From assembly GCF_027596085.1 (NCBI RefSeq), contig NC_072462.1:22047112-22111111 (forward strand): a DNA stretch of 64,000 nucleotides, in the 5' to 3' direction. Shown here piece by piece: positions 1 through 12,840 of the stretch. Within the stretch, counting starts at the first letter, position 1. The number at the start of each line of letters is the position of its first letter. The position numbers and the translations under genes are program-made. The notes below the pieces were generated by a model, which saw nothing but the letters and a program-made list of their open reading frames with translations, did no database searches and was not told the origin of the DNA. Origin of the DNA: Anoplopoma fimbria. Its lineage: Eukaryota > Chordata > Actinopteri > Perciformes > Anoplopomatidae.

Positions 1-2889
1 AAATAAATTCTTAGTCGATTAATTGGTTAGTTGAATTAATCGACTGATCAAAGAATCACACAACAGCACCACTCTAAATCTTGTGTTATTAGAGATGTCC
101 TCAGTAGTTTCTTGGAAATAAATAATTCATCGCGAATAAAAAGCATGAAAAAAGACTAAAATGATCATTCAACTAATCTAAGAGAGGGCAGCACTTCACT
201 TTGCAATCCACTCAGGTTTAAAAACATAAAAGTCTCATCAGGTGTGAGACATTACACAGTTAATTTAGTAAATCTTTCAATGAGGGGAGAGCAGAGAAAG
301 AGCTAATTCTGAGATTCAAAAGAAATCATTATCTTCAGCTTGAAAGCCCATATTTGTGAGATTTTCACCTCTCTTTTTCTTTGTAGCTGTCAAAGAAACA
401 CCATGGCAATACTAATGGTTACCTCGCCCCACTACCCAACCCTTATTTCTCTTAATTACAGCAGAGCCGGGCAGTACAGATAATAAAACAGAGGCGTTCA
501 GCCAAGCATTGCCAAGACAATTCATGTGAACAATACATGCTCTGCCCCTGGACTTCACAAATTGCAGCGATTCAGCATTTTCCTTTTTAAAGAGATATTT
601 ATACTCCAGCAAGAAAGGTTAAAACGTCCTGAAGCAGGTCTTAAAATTTGAGGACACCTTTGTCTGTGTGATCAGCACAGAGTCCAATATTATGGACAGC
701 ATAGTTTTAAGAGGATCGCTCTAAAGAATAGACATACAGACAATTATTCTGTTTTTTATTCTTCCATGCCACTGATGGCCGTCACCAGAGGCATTATGTA
801 TTCTGGTGTTTGTCCGTCCATCCCATTCTTGAGGGAATTTTCTTCAAATTTGGCTTTTATTTTGGTGGTCAAAAATCTCAGACACTTGACAAAATCCGAT
901 TTTTGACACAACTTAAGAATTGATACGGTACTTATGGACATTTTACACAAATGTCTAATATGATAAAAATATAAGGTGTGACATTTCAGACTGCTATATG
1001 ACTGTTTGACATACAACTGTGATGCGTCTTATTTTAAAATTTGCTTAACTTTTCAGAGCCGAAGAAAAGTATATTTCGGATTTAGACTTACCACGTAGCC
1101 AGAGACTACAAATGCTGTTGCTCAGTATCAGCTCAGTTGCTCTGATCGGTTAAGGTTAATTAATGGAAATGTAAACAGTGTCTGCTGCAGGGCAGAAAAA
1201 AACATAAGCCAAACATGTTTGATGTAAAAACTTTAAGCCTCTATGTGTAGGATTTGAAAATCCTTGACTTGAGTGAGAGTGTCAGAAATTACAAGTGGTG
1301 GACAGCAATGAATGCCAGTGGTTGTACATTTTCAGTTAGTAAGTCAGTTGCATAGGAAGGAAAGTATTTAAAGTTAGGAAGTTATTTATAACATTCTAAT
1401 GTATAGCTTAACTGCTTGCATTACCTTATCTCATAAATTTAATCGATAACAAAACGTCAAAAATACACATCAAAAACATCAACCCAGTACTGTCGCTTTA
1501 AAAGACATAAAGGTAAAAACATAGCTCCATCCACAGATTGGTTGACTGAATCTCTTGGCTCTTACTGCCACATTACAAGAAATCTGTGAATAAACACCAA
1601 GGCAGACTACCATCATTTGATCAGTAGATGGTTTGTCCAATCCTCTCTACATGTGAAGCATTGTCAATATCTTTAAACCAGCAGCTTTTACCTGCTCCTG
1701 TCCTCTGTGGTCCCTCTACAGTACACACACTCTTCATGTCATTGAAGGGATTTTGATCCTGATTGTTAGTACGAGGTATATCAACACTATGATATTGTTG
1801 GTCTTGTATCATGCTGTTTGAACCATGCTGTGCGTCCATTTCAAAGCTGCGTCCGATAGACTGACCTTGATAAAATTACATGTTGTTTGATAGAGTGTCT
1901 TTGATCTCCCAAAAATAAATGGTCACCTTTCCATGCTTCAGTGCGGTACTAAGCAGAGGAAATCTTTGTGTATGTGACGTTTTTATGCGTGTACATCTTA
2001 ATGTGTAGGTGCACATGTTTGCATGTATTTGCATGTGAATGGCTCTGCATATATGCATTTTATGAACGTATGAGTAAATGTGTTATTCATAGGTCATTGT
2101 ATTTTCATTGACGAGGCTTTTCTGCATGTCTTCCCCTCTGCATACGTATTTGTAGCCTTTAATTCCTTAATCAGCGTCTTACTCTGCCCAACGGGGTATA
2201 ACATGAACACACTTTGAATCTGACTAGCATAAAACCAGATTGGTTATTTGTCATGAGAGATTCACTATTTTATATTTATTTGTACCCAAGACTATGTTGG
2301 AAAAGGTAGTTATCTCACACAGACCCTGCCCTAAACCTGAATCTATGGGTAATACTCTCCTCCAATCACGAGCATGCTTTCCCCACTGCAAATTTGCATT
2401 AGCGTAGCCTGCCAATCAGGACAAGCCTACCCAAATTTGTGCGGACGCCACATATAACACAGCACACACTGCTGCTTATGTAAGGCAACGACACAGGATT
2501 GATTGGCTTTATGTGATTTACATACTATTTTGAAGACTGAGGATAAGTGGAAAAAGACAACCCTTGGTTTAATCAATATATTTCCTTTTTCATTAGACAA
2601 AGAGATGCTGTCTGAGCCAAAGCAAAGAAAACAAATAACCCTTTGAATGGAAATCTGTACATATACATTAATTACATTACATTATATACATGAAAAAACT
2701 CAAAATGTGACTACTGTTTTACCATGATAAATAAATAAAAATCTGGAAAATCCTGCAAAATTGTGGAATTTAGTCAAACGTTAATTCCTTAAAGTGGAAT
2801 CAAGGGTAGAACCAATTTTGCAGACACACGTCATTTTATTTCTGCTGGTTCTATCTCTGATACCAGTATTACAGGTGTACATGTTGTAT

Positions 2890-3900
2890 AGGGAAAATCT
2901 GAGCTTCTCCCATGTTGCCCTCTCTACCTGTTTCCTTTAACTCCCACCTCAACTTCACAAGATCACAAAGCTCTATTGAGACTAGATTGTAAAAAATAAT
3001 CTGGCCCAGGTTAGGTTAAGCCTTACTTTAAATGTATTCTCCAACGCCATACCCACTACCTGAAAATAAATTCTGGTTCCCCCTTTTCTTAAGGGATGGA
3101 GAGCCTTCTGACTTAAATAATTATCATCCCATTTACCGACTGGAATATCTGTTATGGTATTTGTTTAGCATTTAATTATCTCGTAAATGGCCAATTAAAA
3201 CAGTATTTATTGTTTTCAGTGAGAGATTAGATCAGGCACTGTAGAAGCAGCTATGCAAGTTACTAATTATACATAAGATACATATATGTTAGCGGATGAC
3301 ACAGTCATCTATACACTGGCACCCTCTTTGATTCAAGCCGTAGAGCTAAACTAAGAAAAAGACCAAATATATGACCTTCACTCGTTCTCCCTCTAAGGCA
3401 GCTGATCCAACTATCGTGACATTAGAAGGGACATGTAAAAACTGGGCTTTTTTTAAATAAAATAAAATGCTTTCCATTTGAGGCCAAAAAGAAAAATGTG
3501 CAAAGCTAATGTCTATCTTTATTAGACTATGGTGATGTCATTAACATGCAACTTCCTCCCTACTTAAAAAGATGGATTCTGTATATACATTATATATTAC
3601 ATACATTCTGTACCAGAGGAGAAAAATGAACATGTTGCTATTTATTGCCAAAACATTGTTAGGCAAACTACCTGCATATATCTCTAGCCTTTAACCTTTC
3701 ATATCAGCAACTATAGCAGTAGATCTACAAATTGGATTATTTTAGTTGTCCCTAGGGGGCCCTCAGAGCTTCGTAAAGCTGCTTTCTCTTTTTATGGACC
3801 CTGGGCATCGAATTAGCTGCAAAATGTCATCACCTTAGATGTACTTTGTTCTTTGAATACCTTTTAAGCTCTTTTACAAACCGCCTTGAAGGGAACATGT
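2890..3900 (+). pseudogene. decayed non-LTR retrotransposon (LINE) reverse transcriptase
   Basis: Scattered frames still read like a fish L2/CR1-type LINE. Near 3290-3320 a frame reads LADDTVIYT, a form of the reverse-transcriptase catalytic YADD box. Around 3360-3420 KYMTFTRSPSKAAD follows. Near 3520-3565 LLDYGDVI is present, and around 3740-3830 a degraded VPR...F form of the usual C-terminal block is followed by a FMDPGH-like remnant. Frameshifts and stops break it throughout, so it is an old dead copy. The exact clade and ends cannot be set by eye. Confidence 0.6.
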
Positions 3901-4385
3901 TGCTGTTTTTAAATAATTCTTGACTCGGGTGGAATATGCTATGGATATGGCTGGTATGTCCTGTATGGCTCTCTTCTTTTACTATTTTCCCTTGCCTGCC
4001 TTATGCCTTTAAGAGCCCATCTAACTTTTTCATTCCAGGTACCTGGGCATTAGGTGTCGGCTAATACCGATTAAAGGTTCCATACCACTGTGAAATTAAT
4101 AAGCTGTATGCCTCACTGCGTGAAAGTGAATGGGATCAATCTATTATGTCCAAGGCAACATCAGGCTTGACTTGAACATTGCTTTCTTTGTAGAAAAACA
4201 ACAACAAATCTGATAAAAGCACAACCGACAGTCCTGATGAAGCAGATTATCTTTTACCAATTCAATTTGTATTTATATATATTATACATAAGCATATATG
4301 GTGAACATAAGGATGTTTTTTTTTTCTAGTTTAAGACTAGGACTGTTTTTAAAGTCTGTGACTGTTTTTCATGGTTTAAATTTTA

Positions 4386-4680
4386 GACTTTAATGTGCTT
4401 CCAAATGTGCGGCAGCCATTTGTGTTTGGCTTTTTCCTGTTTCAACAAAACTATGGTCCCGTGCAAAAAGACAGCTCCATAAAGAAATGTTTCTCCAAGT
4501 TTGGTGTCAAACTTGATGGGTTGCACACAGCTCTAAACTCAAGCCCATCGAGCACCTTTGGGATGAACTGGAACACCGATGCGGACTGCAAACGTTGCCC
4601 ATGATTAAGGAATGATAATGGTCAACAAATAGGTGTAATGTGTATTTGCATACTTGTCCAAATACTTTTGACAATGTTTT
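4386..4680 (+). repeat. Tc1/mariner relic, 3' end, sense
   Basis: This fragment retains the end of a Tc1-type transposase in decayed form: a remnant like LFQQNYGPVQK (degraded QxDNxPxHK) and, near 4535-4590, PIEHLW-like sequence in broken frame (CCCATCGAGCACCTTTGGG). It closes with AATACTTTTGACAATG, resembling that family's terminal inverted repeat. Related fragments occur at 35160, 36718 and 46480. Confidence 0.6.
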
Positions 4681-4969
4681 GTATTTTAGTATTCAGACGC
4701 TTTAATATAATTCACAAAGCCTGTCCAAAGCTACCTACAGTATGCTACAGTAGCTCTAGACATCCCGAAGAAACTTCCAAGAACGCTGAGGGCTCTTTGA
4801 AGGCATACAAATGCAAGAAACAGTGAAAATACAATTTTGTATCATTTGAGTCAAAAGAGTACCAGCTCAGAATATGCCAAGACAACTAAAGTACATGTAA
4901 GGGGACTGGGTGCTGCTCTGTGCCTGTGTTCAATTGTGTATGACTCTGTGTGTGTTTGTGTGTATGTGT

Positions 4970-4990
4970 GAGAGAGAGAGAGAGAGAGAG
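4970..4990. repeat. (GA)n microsatellite
   Basis: Short GA repeat following a TG-rich stretch. Confidence 0.9.
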
Positions 4991-5019
4991 GCCATTAAGG
5001 GTGAAAGATATGTAGCAGC

Positions 5020-5480
5020 AGGGCTTTAGGGCCAGGCAGCAGGTTGGGAGGTGATAATTCACAGCCCTGCTGCTTCTCCATGGGACCAGAGACCCCTTGT
5101 TCGAGCCAACGCCCACTGCTAACCTCACATTGTGTCAACGCATCCTCAGCATAAATATTAATCTCTTTTAGATTGATCTGCAGCTGTTTGTGCTGCTTGA
5201 ACAAGCAAAGAGATCTGTGTTCATCTTTATACATTTCAACGTCCTCTTGCCATCGCTCCCTCGGCTGGTGACCGTAGATTCGTATTGTCCTTGCGGTCAC
5301 ATCATCTGTCCCTCCAAACGACCCCCCTCCGCCATGCTCCCCCCATCCTAATTGCAGCCCAAAGGCCAAGCCGAACCGATAAGCTAATTAATTAAGGATA
5401 GGTCACAAAGCAATTCTCAATCATTAGATCTGCTCTGACCCCATTTAGGCCCTGATCTAGAGCAAATTAATGTTGTTTGA
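5020..5480. promoter_or_regulatory. candidate conserved non-coding element in whirlin intron
   Basis: This interval is high-complexity, non-repetitive and richer in GC than its surroundings, ending in homeodomain-type cores (GCTAATTAATTAAGG near 5382-5396). No ORF here has splice support. The look resembles vertebrate enhancers, but conservation cannot be seen from one sequence. Confidence 0.25.
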
Positions 5481-7971
5481 GAGACAACAAAATGTATTAC
5501 AGCAAATAACATCGGGTAAATATTGCTTTTGTCAGTCAAACCTTATTTGCTTCTTACCACCCGCTACAGCCGCTTGTTTGGTTGTGTCTCTTCATGACAA
5601 AATGTGGTCCTGGAGACACCTACTGTAGCAGGATTTACTACAAATGAGTTTTGAGTACTTTACCAGGTGTTTGTACGTCAGTGGAGAGATTTTGTGACTA
5701 TGATAGCGTCATAACCGTGTAGGATGCACTCACAACACTTTACAGGTGTGCTGTTCAGGTCAAAATGAAGACAGAGTTGGATGATGGGTGTAGGATGTGG
5801 GGAGGTAGGAAGTTGAGAAGGAGCCACAGACAGATATATAACCACTCAGACTCACAAGGTGAAAACAATATTAGTGTTGCAATGCTATGGTGCTGATATA
5901 ATCTGTCCACAGACAAACATTTTAACACTCACAGACTTACAAGGTGAAAACAATACCAGCGTCGGTGTCGCAGCTGGTAACAACATTAAATGGTTGTTAG
6001 TAGGAGTGCACATTTATCATACACAACCAAACTGAAATACCTTAGATGGTTTAACTGAAACCTGTAGGCATTCAAAGATAAACTCCTTAGATTCAACAGC
6101 TGTTGGTATTCAAAACTGGCAGCTAGTGAGCTGAACCTTAAGATGTTTGGCTTTTATCAACAAGAGCAATTCCTCAACTTGAATACTGATGCTTTGCAAA
6201 GCTATCTGGCAAACAAGACACATTTGATTCTCAGGTGTCTTCCGGTTTCAGTAGCAAGGTACTGAATATGGGAAATTGGATCATTTTAAGTGTGATTATA
6301 ATGTAGCATGGAAAGCTAACCACTAGTCCTTGTGGCGAGCAGCTTCTTTCAATGTTTGGGCGGTTCAGGTCTGTCTAAAGTTAAGAGCAAACCAAGGAAA
6401 GACACAGAGATAAAGTTGATATTTCGAGATGTTTTTTTTAATTTTCACTATTGTAACCAGCTTTATACTGGACAGTATCTCACTCTCTCGACCTGCAAAA
6501 ACTAACCTGATAGATTTTGGGCAACACAGTCACCATGACATGCTTTGTGTTTGGGCTGCTGTTCTGTTCACAGACTGGTGAGGAAATGTATGTGGTTTAA
6601 AGAAGCAAGATATCTGGCAGCCTGTTACACAATATCAAGATTATAGATATCCACACGCCGGCACTGTTGCAGTGATGCTTGTAAGAGAGGGATCTCAAAA
6701 CCAACAGATCCTGCCTATTGGCCCCTTTTCTTCACTGATGCACACTGATACGTCCAAGACGACAGCAGCGACAGTCTAAAGCCTGCAGCTGAAATGTGTT
6801 TGCATACAGCTCATCACGGTCTGAACTAAAGAAGATCAACTCAGGGCTCAGGGGCAATATGAATACTTTATAAATGCTTTGACAGTGAATCTGATGAGGG
6901 TTTATGGAGCCTGTTAAAGTAAGGTCTCTCTTAAGAAATGTTGGTTAACTCAGGTACCCTCTTGGTATTGACACAAAGCAGAAGATAAGATAAGACAGGC
7001 TTATTGTATTTTTCAGAGCGAGTAGTCTGAATGTCTTAAAGCACAGGTGTACAGGCTCACATGTTGGCATGACTGTATGAATCCAGTTCTTGCAAAAACA
7101 AACTTTGCAACAAAGCTGCTGCGGTTGCAACCCGTGCAATCCATCATAAATAACAAGTATGCAAACGGTGATTAATGGTGTACGATGGCATTACGCCATC
7201 TAATCTGTCATTTGTAATATCAGTCCTCCCTTTGATTGAGGGGACTATTCATGTCAGTTGTGTGCAAATGACCTCCATCTCTGTGTAATGTAATGTTTAA
7301 TAAATGTCATCACTCATTAGTGTCGGAGATTCATTGCGGTTTGACATACTGTCCTGTAGCCATGAGGTCATGTGTTTTCTGGCTGCACACTGTATATCAA
7401 CCAGTCCTCTAAAACAGCGTTTCCAAAACATTCATCATAGATGAATGTTACTGACCATTTTGACTGTCTTTTCTGCATGAACTTATTTTAAATTGAAATG
7501 GTTAACCAGCCATTTCAGAGAAATATACATTTGATAAATGACAACCTTGTTTTATGCGTATGTTATAGAAATGTATACACATGTAAAATGCTTAAGACCA
7601 AAACACATGCATTTCGGTAATTACGTTAAAAGGCTCTTGTTCCTCTCATCAGTACAACAAACAGTTTTCACATCAGCATTTCTTATTAGATTCAATGTCA
7701 TATGTAGGCTTCAATTATTAGAACAATATGAACTTTTAGGCCCCCTCATTGTCTCAAAGGTGTACCGCCGATATGAATGTTAAATAAAAGAGGAACTTAT
7801 GGAAGAAGTTCAGCAAATTAATTTGCAGACCCTATTACAATCTCCTGCAACCCACCTGTGGGTCCCAACCCAGTCTTTTTGAATAACTGTTCTATAAGAG
7901 CCTTAAGTAATTAGAACATACATTTCTGATCCAATCACATGGATTGATTCTGTTATATAATATGTAATATA

Positions 7972-8167
7972 CAGTGGGGGAAATAATTATTTGATCCCTT
8001 GCCGATTTTGTAAGTTTGCCCACTGACAAAGAAATGAACGATCTATAATTGTTATGGTAGGTTTATTTTAACATTGAGAGACAGAATATCAAAAAAAATC
8101 CAGAAAAATCACATTATATAAAAGTTATAAATTGATTTGCATTTGATTGAGTGAAATAAGTATTTGA
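7972..8167 (+). repeat. left terminal inverted repeat of Tc1 element
   Basis: About 196 bp, mirrored at 9358-9554 on the opposite strand with a few substitutions and small A-run length differences. It contains outer and inner TATTTGATCCC-like direct repeats. Confidence 0.92.
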
Positions 8168-8186
8168 TCCCCTAACAAAACATGAC

Positions 8187-9209
8187 TCAGTACTTTGTGG
8201 AGAAACCGTTGTTGGCAAGCACAGAGGTCAGACGCTTCTTGTAGTTGGTCACCAGGTTTGTGCTCATCTCAGGAGGGATTTTGGTCCACTCCTCTTTGCA
8301 GATCTTCTCCAAATCCTGAAGGTTTCGAGGCTGTCGCTTGGCAACTCTAAGCTTCAGCTCCCTCCACAGATTTTCTATGGGATTAAGGTCTGGAGACTGG
8401 CTAGGCCACTCCATGACCTTAATGTGCTTCTTCTTGAGCCACTCCTTTGTTGCCTTGGCCGTATGTTTGGGGTCATTGTCGTGCTGGAAGACCCATCCAC
8501 GACCCATGTTCAGTGTCCTGGCTGAGGTAAGGAGGTTGTCGCCCAAGATTTCACGGTACATGGCCCCGTCCATCCTCCCCTCGATGCGGTGAAGTCGTCC
8601 TGTCCCCTTAGCAGAGAAACACCCCCAAAGCATAATGTTTCCACCTCCATGCTCGATGGTGGGGATGGTGTTCTTGGGGTTATAATCAGCATTTCTCTTC
8701 CTCCAAACACGGCGAGTTGAGTTGATGCCAAATAGCTCGATTTTGGTCTCATCTGACCACATTACCTTCTCCCAAGCCTTCTCTGAATCATTCAGTTGTT
8801 CATTGGCAAACTTCAGACGGGCCTGTACATGTGCCTTCTTGAGCAGGGGGACCTTGCAGGCGCTGCAGGATTTTAATCCATTACGGCGTAGTGTGTTACC
8901 AATGGTTTTCTTGGTGACTGTGGTCCCAGCTGTCTTGAGATCATTAACAAGTTCCTCCCGTGTAGTTCTGGGCTGATCCCTAACCTCTCTCATGATCATC
9001 GATACCCCACGAGGCGAGATCTTGCGTGGAGCCCCAGACCGAGGGCGATTGATGGTCATTTTGTGTTTCTTCCATTTCCGAATAATCGCACCAACAGTTG
9101 TCTCCTTCTCACCAAGCTGCTTTCCGATGGTCTTGTAGCCCATTCCAGCCTTGTGCAGGTCTACAATCTTTGCCCTGACTTCCTTAGACAGCTCTTTGGT
9201 CTTGCCCAT
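8187..9209 (-). CDS. Tc1-type DD34E transposase
   Basis: An uninterrupted 340-residue frame, full length for the Tc1 family. It would cut and paste the surrounding element by binding the inverted repeats and inserting at TA. Residues 1-120 hold two helix-turn-helix motifs of the paired-like DNA-binding domain, joined by a GRPR-like stretch ([10 protein letters not shown], 54-63). The catalytic triad is visible: D153 in [12 protein letters not shown]244 in [10 protein letters not shown] and E279 in [11 protein letters not shown], with 34 residues between the second D and the E. A glycine-rich box ([13 protein letters not shown]) lies at 188-200. The start MGKTKELS is the usual Tc1 start. No stop or frameshift is present, so the protein may be functional; activity is not shown by sequence. 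Confidence 0.95.
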   Translation of the reverse strand: MGKTKELSKEVRAKIVDLHKAGMGYKTIGKQLGEKETTVGAIIRKWKKHKMTINRPRSGAPRKISPRGVSMIMREVRDQPRTTREELVNDLKTAGTTVTKKTIGNTLRRNGLKSCSACKVPLLKKAHVQARLKFANEQLNDSEKAWEKVMWSDETKIELFGINSTRRVWRKRNADYNPKNTIPTIEHGGGNIMLWGCFSAKGTGRLHRIEGRMDGAMYREILGDNLLTSARTLNMGRGWVFQHDNDPKHTAKATKEWLKKKHIKVMEWPSQSPDLNPIENLWRELKLRVAKRQPRNLQDLEKICKEEWTKIPPEMSTNLVTNYKKRLTSVLANNGFSTKY

Positions 9210-9357
9210 GGTGGAGAAGTTGGAATCTGATTGATTGATTCTGTGGACAGGTGTCTTTTATACAGGTAACTAGTTGAGATTCAGAGTACTTTCTTAAAGT
9301 GAAAGGACTAATCTAACCGGTATGTGGGAGCCAGAATTCTTGCTGGTTGGTAGAGGC

Positions 9358-9554
9358 TCAAATACTTATTTCACTCAATCAAATGCAAATCAATTTATAA
9401 CTTTTATATAATGTGATTTTCTGGAATTTTTTTTTTATATTCTGTCTCTCACTGTTAAAATAAACCTACCATAACAATTATAGATCGTTCATTTCTTTGT
9501 CAGTGGGCAAACTTACAAAATCGGCAAGGGATCAAATAATTATTTCCCCCACTG
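9358..9554 (-). repeat. right terminal inverted repeat of Tc1 element
   Basis: The partner of the left repeat. The inner direct-repeat copy here is slightly changed (TATTTGAGCC instead of TATTTGATCC when read on the minus strand). Confidence 0.92.
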
Positions 9555-10689
9555 TATATATAATGTATGCTAATCATTTGTTTGTTGATGCATGAAAGAG
9601 TTTAGCAGATGAGGCCCCCCTCTGAGCGTAACACACACACAGAGTTAAAGCACAGAGGGTTGGATAGAATATGTTGCAGTGATAAGCGAACACTATTTCT
9701 CCCTTTGATGAAGTTGATCAGCAGTCCTAAATTGCGATAAGAGCGTGGTCGATTTCCATCCTTGGCGATGTGTTCAGAATGAGATCTAGGCTGATTTGAG
9801 CCTCGTCAGAGAGCATGTCAGAGAGCAGCAGATGAGATCTGACCCCATTGCTTGAAAACATTTTTTTATTGTTATCACTGATGGACTTTATTTTCTCCAT
9901 CTGATGGAGGAGTGTTACAGCTTGTAATGTGATAAAATCAGATCCCACTCACCCAAGGTAACATAGGCATCTGTCAGCTGCATTGTGGATTGCCAGTGAT
10001 GTAGTAAATACATCTGTGATCATAACTTCCTGGCTTTTTAGAACCTCATAAACTTTACATATAGACCTTCAAGTTCTGTCAGCTGGGAAGCGGTGATGGA
10101 GTTGAGAAGCTAATGTATTGGGCGTTAGTGAGACTAAAATGGCAGAGGTACACTTGTTCTCTGTGTAGACCTCAAGTTTTAATAACAAGATGTGCCCTGT
10201 GAGGTCAGACACAATCTGTGCCACCATCATGTGCAATCGATTTTTATAACGTTGGCATGTCAATCTTCCCTCTCCTTTCTTTTCAGTGGTTTTTCTGATC
10301 CTGTTGTTATTTTCAGAGAAAAGTGCTTGAACTCCCTGAGAGAAAAATGTCCTCGCAATGCAGACACGTTTGGATTGCGGGGATGTGAGAAATCAGGGAA
10401 ATCTTCACCTTCATCACAAATCTATTTTTTTTGATAGAGGGTAAAGTAGTGGATAAACACAGAGACTCACACAAAGCTGTTATCTTTGGTTGTGTTTTTC
10501 TTGGTCTGTTTTACTCAGTTGGAGATTGCTCAGTTGTCATCACTCCGCCTGTGCATGAGGGAGGGAGAGAGGGTATCCCGTCTCAGTACAAAGAAGCTTT
10601 CTTTTTGATAATAATCTTAGATGCAACCCAAAAACATAGTTGTTTTTAACACAGGTAGTGGCTGTCAAGTAACATCTATTTTAAGATTT

Positions 10690-10940
10690 ATGTATTATAT
10701 TTTACAATTTTACCTCAGGGGCCTTTACATTCTGTGCAGCATATGTGAGTTACTGTCCAAAGACAATTGATATGGTTAGAACAAAAAAATCTCCCCAAAA
10801 ACGTTCAACAAGAGAAAGTTGGAAGAAACCTCAGGAGATGCCACTGAGGATGGAATCCTCTCTCCGGAGGCGAACACATCCACTACATGCCGTGTGTACT
10901 GTACAGACCAACAAGTAAATAACAGTATAGACAATCAGGA
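10690..10940 (+). repeat. dispersed fish repeat fragment
   Basis: It contains GGAAGAAACCTCAGGAG, a CCTCTCTCCGGAGG stretch and GTGTGTACTGTACAGA, a string of motifs that recurs in many teleost genomes as an unnamed interspersed repeat. Classification is from memory of its wording, not from a second copy in this window. Confidence 0.45.
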
Positions 10941-11434
10941 AGACTAAATAATTCATACTGTTGGCCGTTGTCATCATCTTCTTTAGCCTTTTTCTCAGCC
11001 TTCCATTGGCTGGGCACTGACAACTGAGCTATCTCCATGACAACTAAGCAATCTACATCCACTGATTAAGGCCATGAGTTGCAGGTTAAAGTTATGATTA
11101 TTTTGTCAGAACTACTATTTCAAAGATCGAGAATGAATTCAACACATTCATGATCACAGACACAGTCAAAGTGAAAAAAGAATCTGGATATAGATCAGGA
11201 ACCATGATTGTGGCACAGAGAGGGGAGAGGAAACACTGATTCTATCCCCCTCTCTTACCTGCGACTTCTCCACATCTCTTTATTTTCTGTGCAGCTTTGG
11301 TCACTCCCTCTCTCTGTCCCTCAGTCCTGCAGTTTAACTTATTCACAGTAGCTTATATTAGCACGCATTTGAAATACATTTTTTACAGTGGTCAATGAAA
11401 AGCTGTTTATATTTGTTGATGTTATTGGTAATTA

Positions 11435-11560
11435 AGATAAGTTAAACATTATTCATCCCGGGGAAAGTTGTTGTGCAGCAGTTGTGATTCAAAGTGGAAA
11501 AATACAGAGTGCAAATAAACAAAATATGAACAATAAAGGGTTATCAATAAGATGCGAAAA
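11435..11560 (+). repeat. LINE-tail-like repeat
   Basis: The text around TTATTCATCCCGGGGAAAGT followed by TACAGAGTGCAAATAAAC resembles the 3' tail of teleost CR1/L2-type retroposons (canonically TTTATTGATCCC...GGAAAT). Confidence 0.5.
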
Positions 11561-12159
11561 CCAAATGCCCACAATGCTCGTGAGCTAAGCCTCACTGTTG
11601 CTGTCTTTTCTTAGTTTAATACTGCCTCGTCCATTTAGAACTGTAATCAAACACCTGCTTCATAGGTGTCTGGTTATACTGTTTGTTTCTCAGAATTGCT
11701 ACAGACCCCCCCCCCTTTTTTTTTTTAAACCACAGAGCAGATCTGTGGTTGGTTTGGTCGACCATGTGGACTTATTCATCCCAGCAGCCCCGCCAGCCAT
11801 TTGATGTTGTTTTTCCAAAAACCTTCAGATGAATTATCACTCGAGATACTCTGAGTGTTTTCAGATAAGCAAGGCATAGTGGAAGTGTTTGCAGGGAAAG
11901 AGTTTCTTTTTTTGTCCTCGCAGTTAAGATTAGTGGAGGTGAGATTCTACAAAACAAAGAGGACAATAGTCTCTATTTTTTTTTTAACTTTGTCTCCAAA
12001 AAAACAAGCTATAGCAGAGATAAGGCGTGTGACATTTTCAGATGGGACTTTATCTGATTTGCTCTTTATCAATTGAATACGACAGTGGTCCTTGTTGTTG
12101 TTGTTCACTGCGATAAAGGGGCCAATATCTGGCATTTAAGAAACCCAGCCAGAGAGTGA

Positions 12160-12840
12160 CCTCAGCAATGGATCAGGTCCAACAAACGAACCAGCGCCGA
12201 CGGATGTCTATTAACTGTAAAATAGCAGTCTTACAGTAAAAGCGCCCTCTCACCGTCCTCGGAACATCGCCTCCTGGAGCAGACCTCATTAGCGGGAAAC
12301 TGCAGGTGTTCCACTCCAGTAGAGTGACGAGCGATTTCATTAGCACCCTCAAGTGTCGATCTGCCCTCCGATTGGACAGCGAGAGACGGGCTGACTGACT
12401 GCTTGTGTGCCTCATGTGGTCCCATTGGTTCTCTCTGCTGCGCCCTTGAGATCAGTAACCGGGACAAGGATGCTGTGGGGGAATTTTCGGTGTAAGGCAT
12501 AGGGGTGATTGAAATTCCTGTAGGGTAGCAGATGAGTTCACCTTGGGCATTAAACAGTAGTTGGCTGTGCTCAGACCAGGGACACTGGGAGGACTTCTGC
12601 TGACGATACGGAGGGATGAGTGTGGGCAAGAGTTGAGAAGGAGGTGAAGGCAGAGAGTTAAGTAGAAGGAGGGGAAGACGGCGCCGGGCCTTTTATTCCT
12701 CCTCCTGTTTCCGCCTCATTTCCGTCTCATATTAAACGCAGGCAGACACAGACCCCGGAGCTGTGTATTTGAAGTGTTGTCTTTGATTAAGGAGTTAATT
12801 AAAGAGGAGCTGAATGCTAGCGAGCAGATAACTTGGAAGA
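12160..12840. promoter_or_regulatory. candidate conserved non-coding element in whirlin intron
   Basis: High-complexity, GC-richer intronic DNA without repeats. It includes GATTAAGGAGTTAATTAAAG (about 12785-12804), dense in homeodomain-type cores. The longest ORFs here lack acceptors or donors that would join whirlin in phase. An alternative whirlin promoter for a short C-terminal isoform is also possible, but no promoter motif is clear. Confidence 0.22.

Larger units (their letters stand above)
7972..9554 (-). mobile_element. Tc1/mariner transposon, apparently complete
   Basis: A 1,583-bp element bounded by TA dinucleotides (7970-7971 and 9555-9556), the Tc1/mariner target duplication. Both ends begin CAGTGGGGGAAATAATTATT and carry terminal inverted repeats of about 196 bp that differ at few positions. 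Each repeat has an outer copy of a TATTTGATCCC-like motif and an inner one (left 7988-7998 and 8161-8171), the IR/DR arrangement of Sleeping Beauty-type elements. A single uninterrupted transposase gene lies between them on the minus strand. The integrity suggests a recent insertion. Confidence 0.95.

Noticed and set aside
4395..4604. Plus-strand 69-codon ORF as a small gene
   Set aside because: It reads through a dead Tc1 fragment in the wrong frame for part of its length.
8338..8976. Plus-strand ORFs opposite the transposase (8338-8592, 8722-8976)
   Set aside because: They are antisense shadows of the conserved Tc1 transposase.
12231..12629. 132-codon minus-strand ORF in the whirlin intron
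   Set aside because: No homology recognised and no splice or start context; the length is unremarkable for GC-richer intronic DNA.
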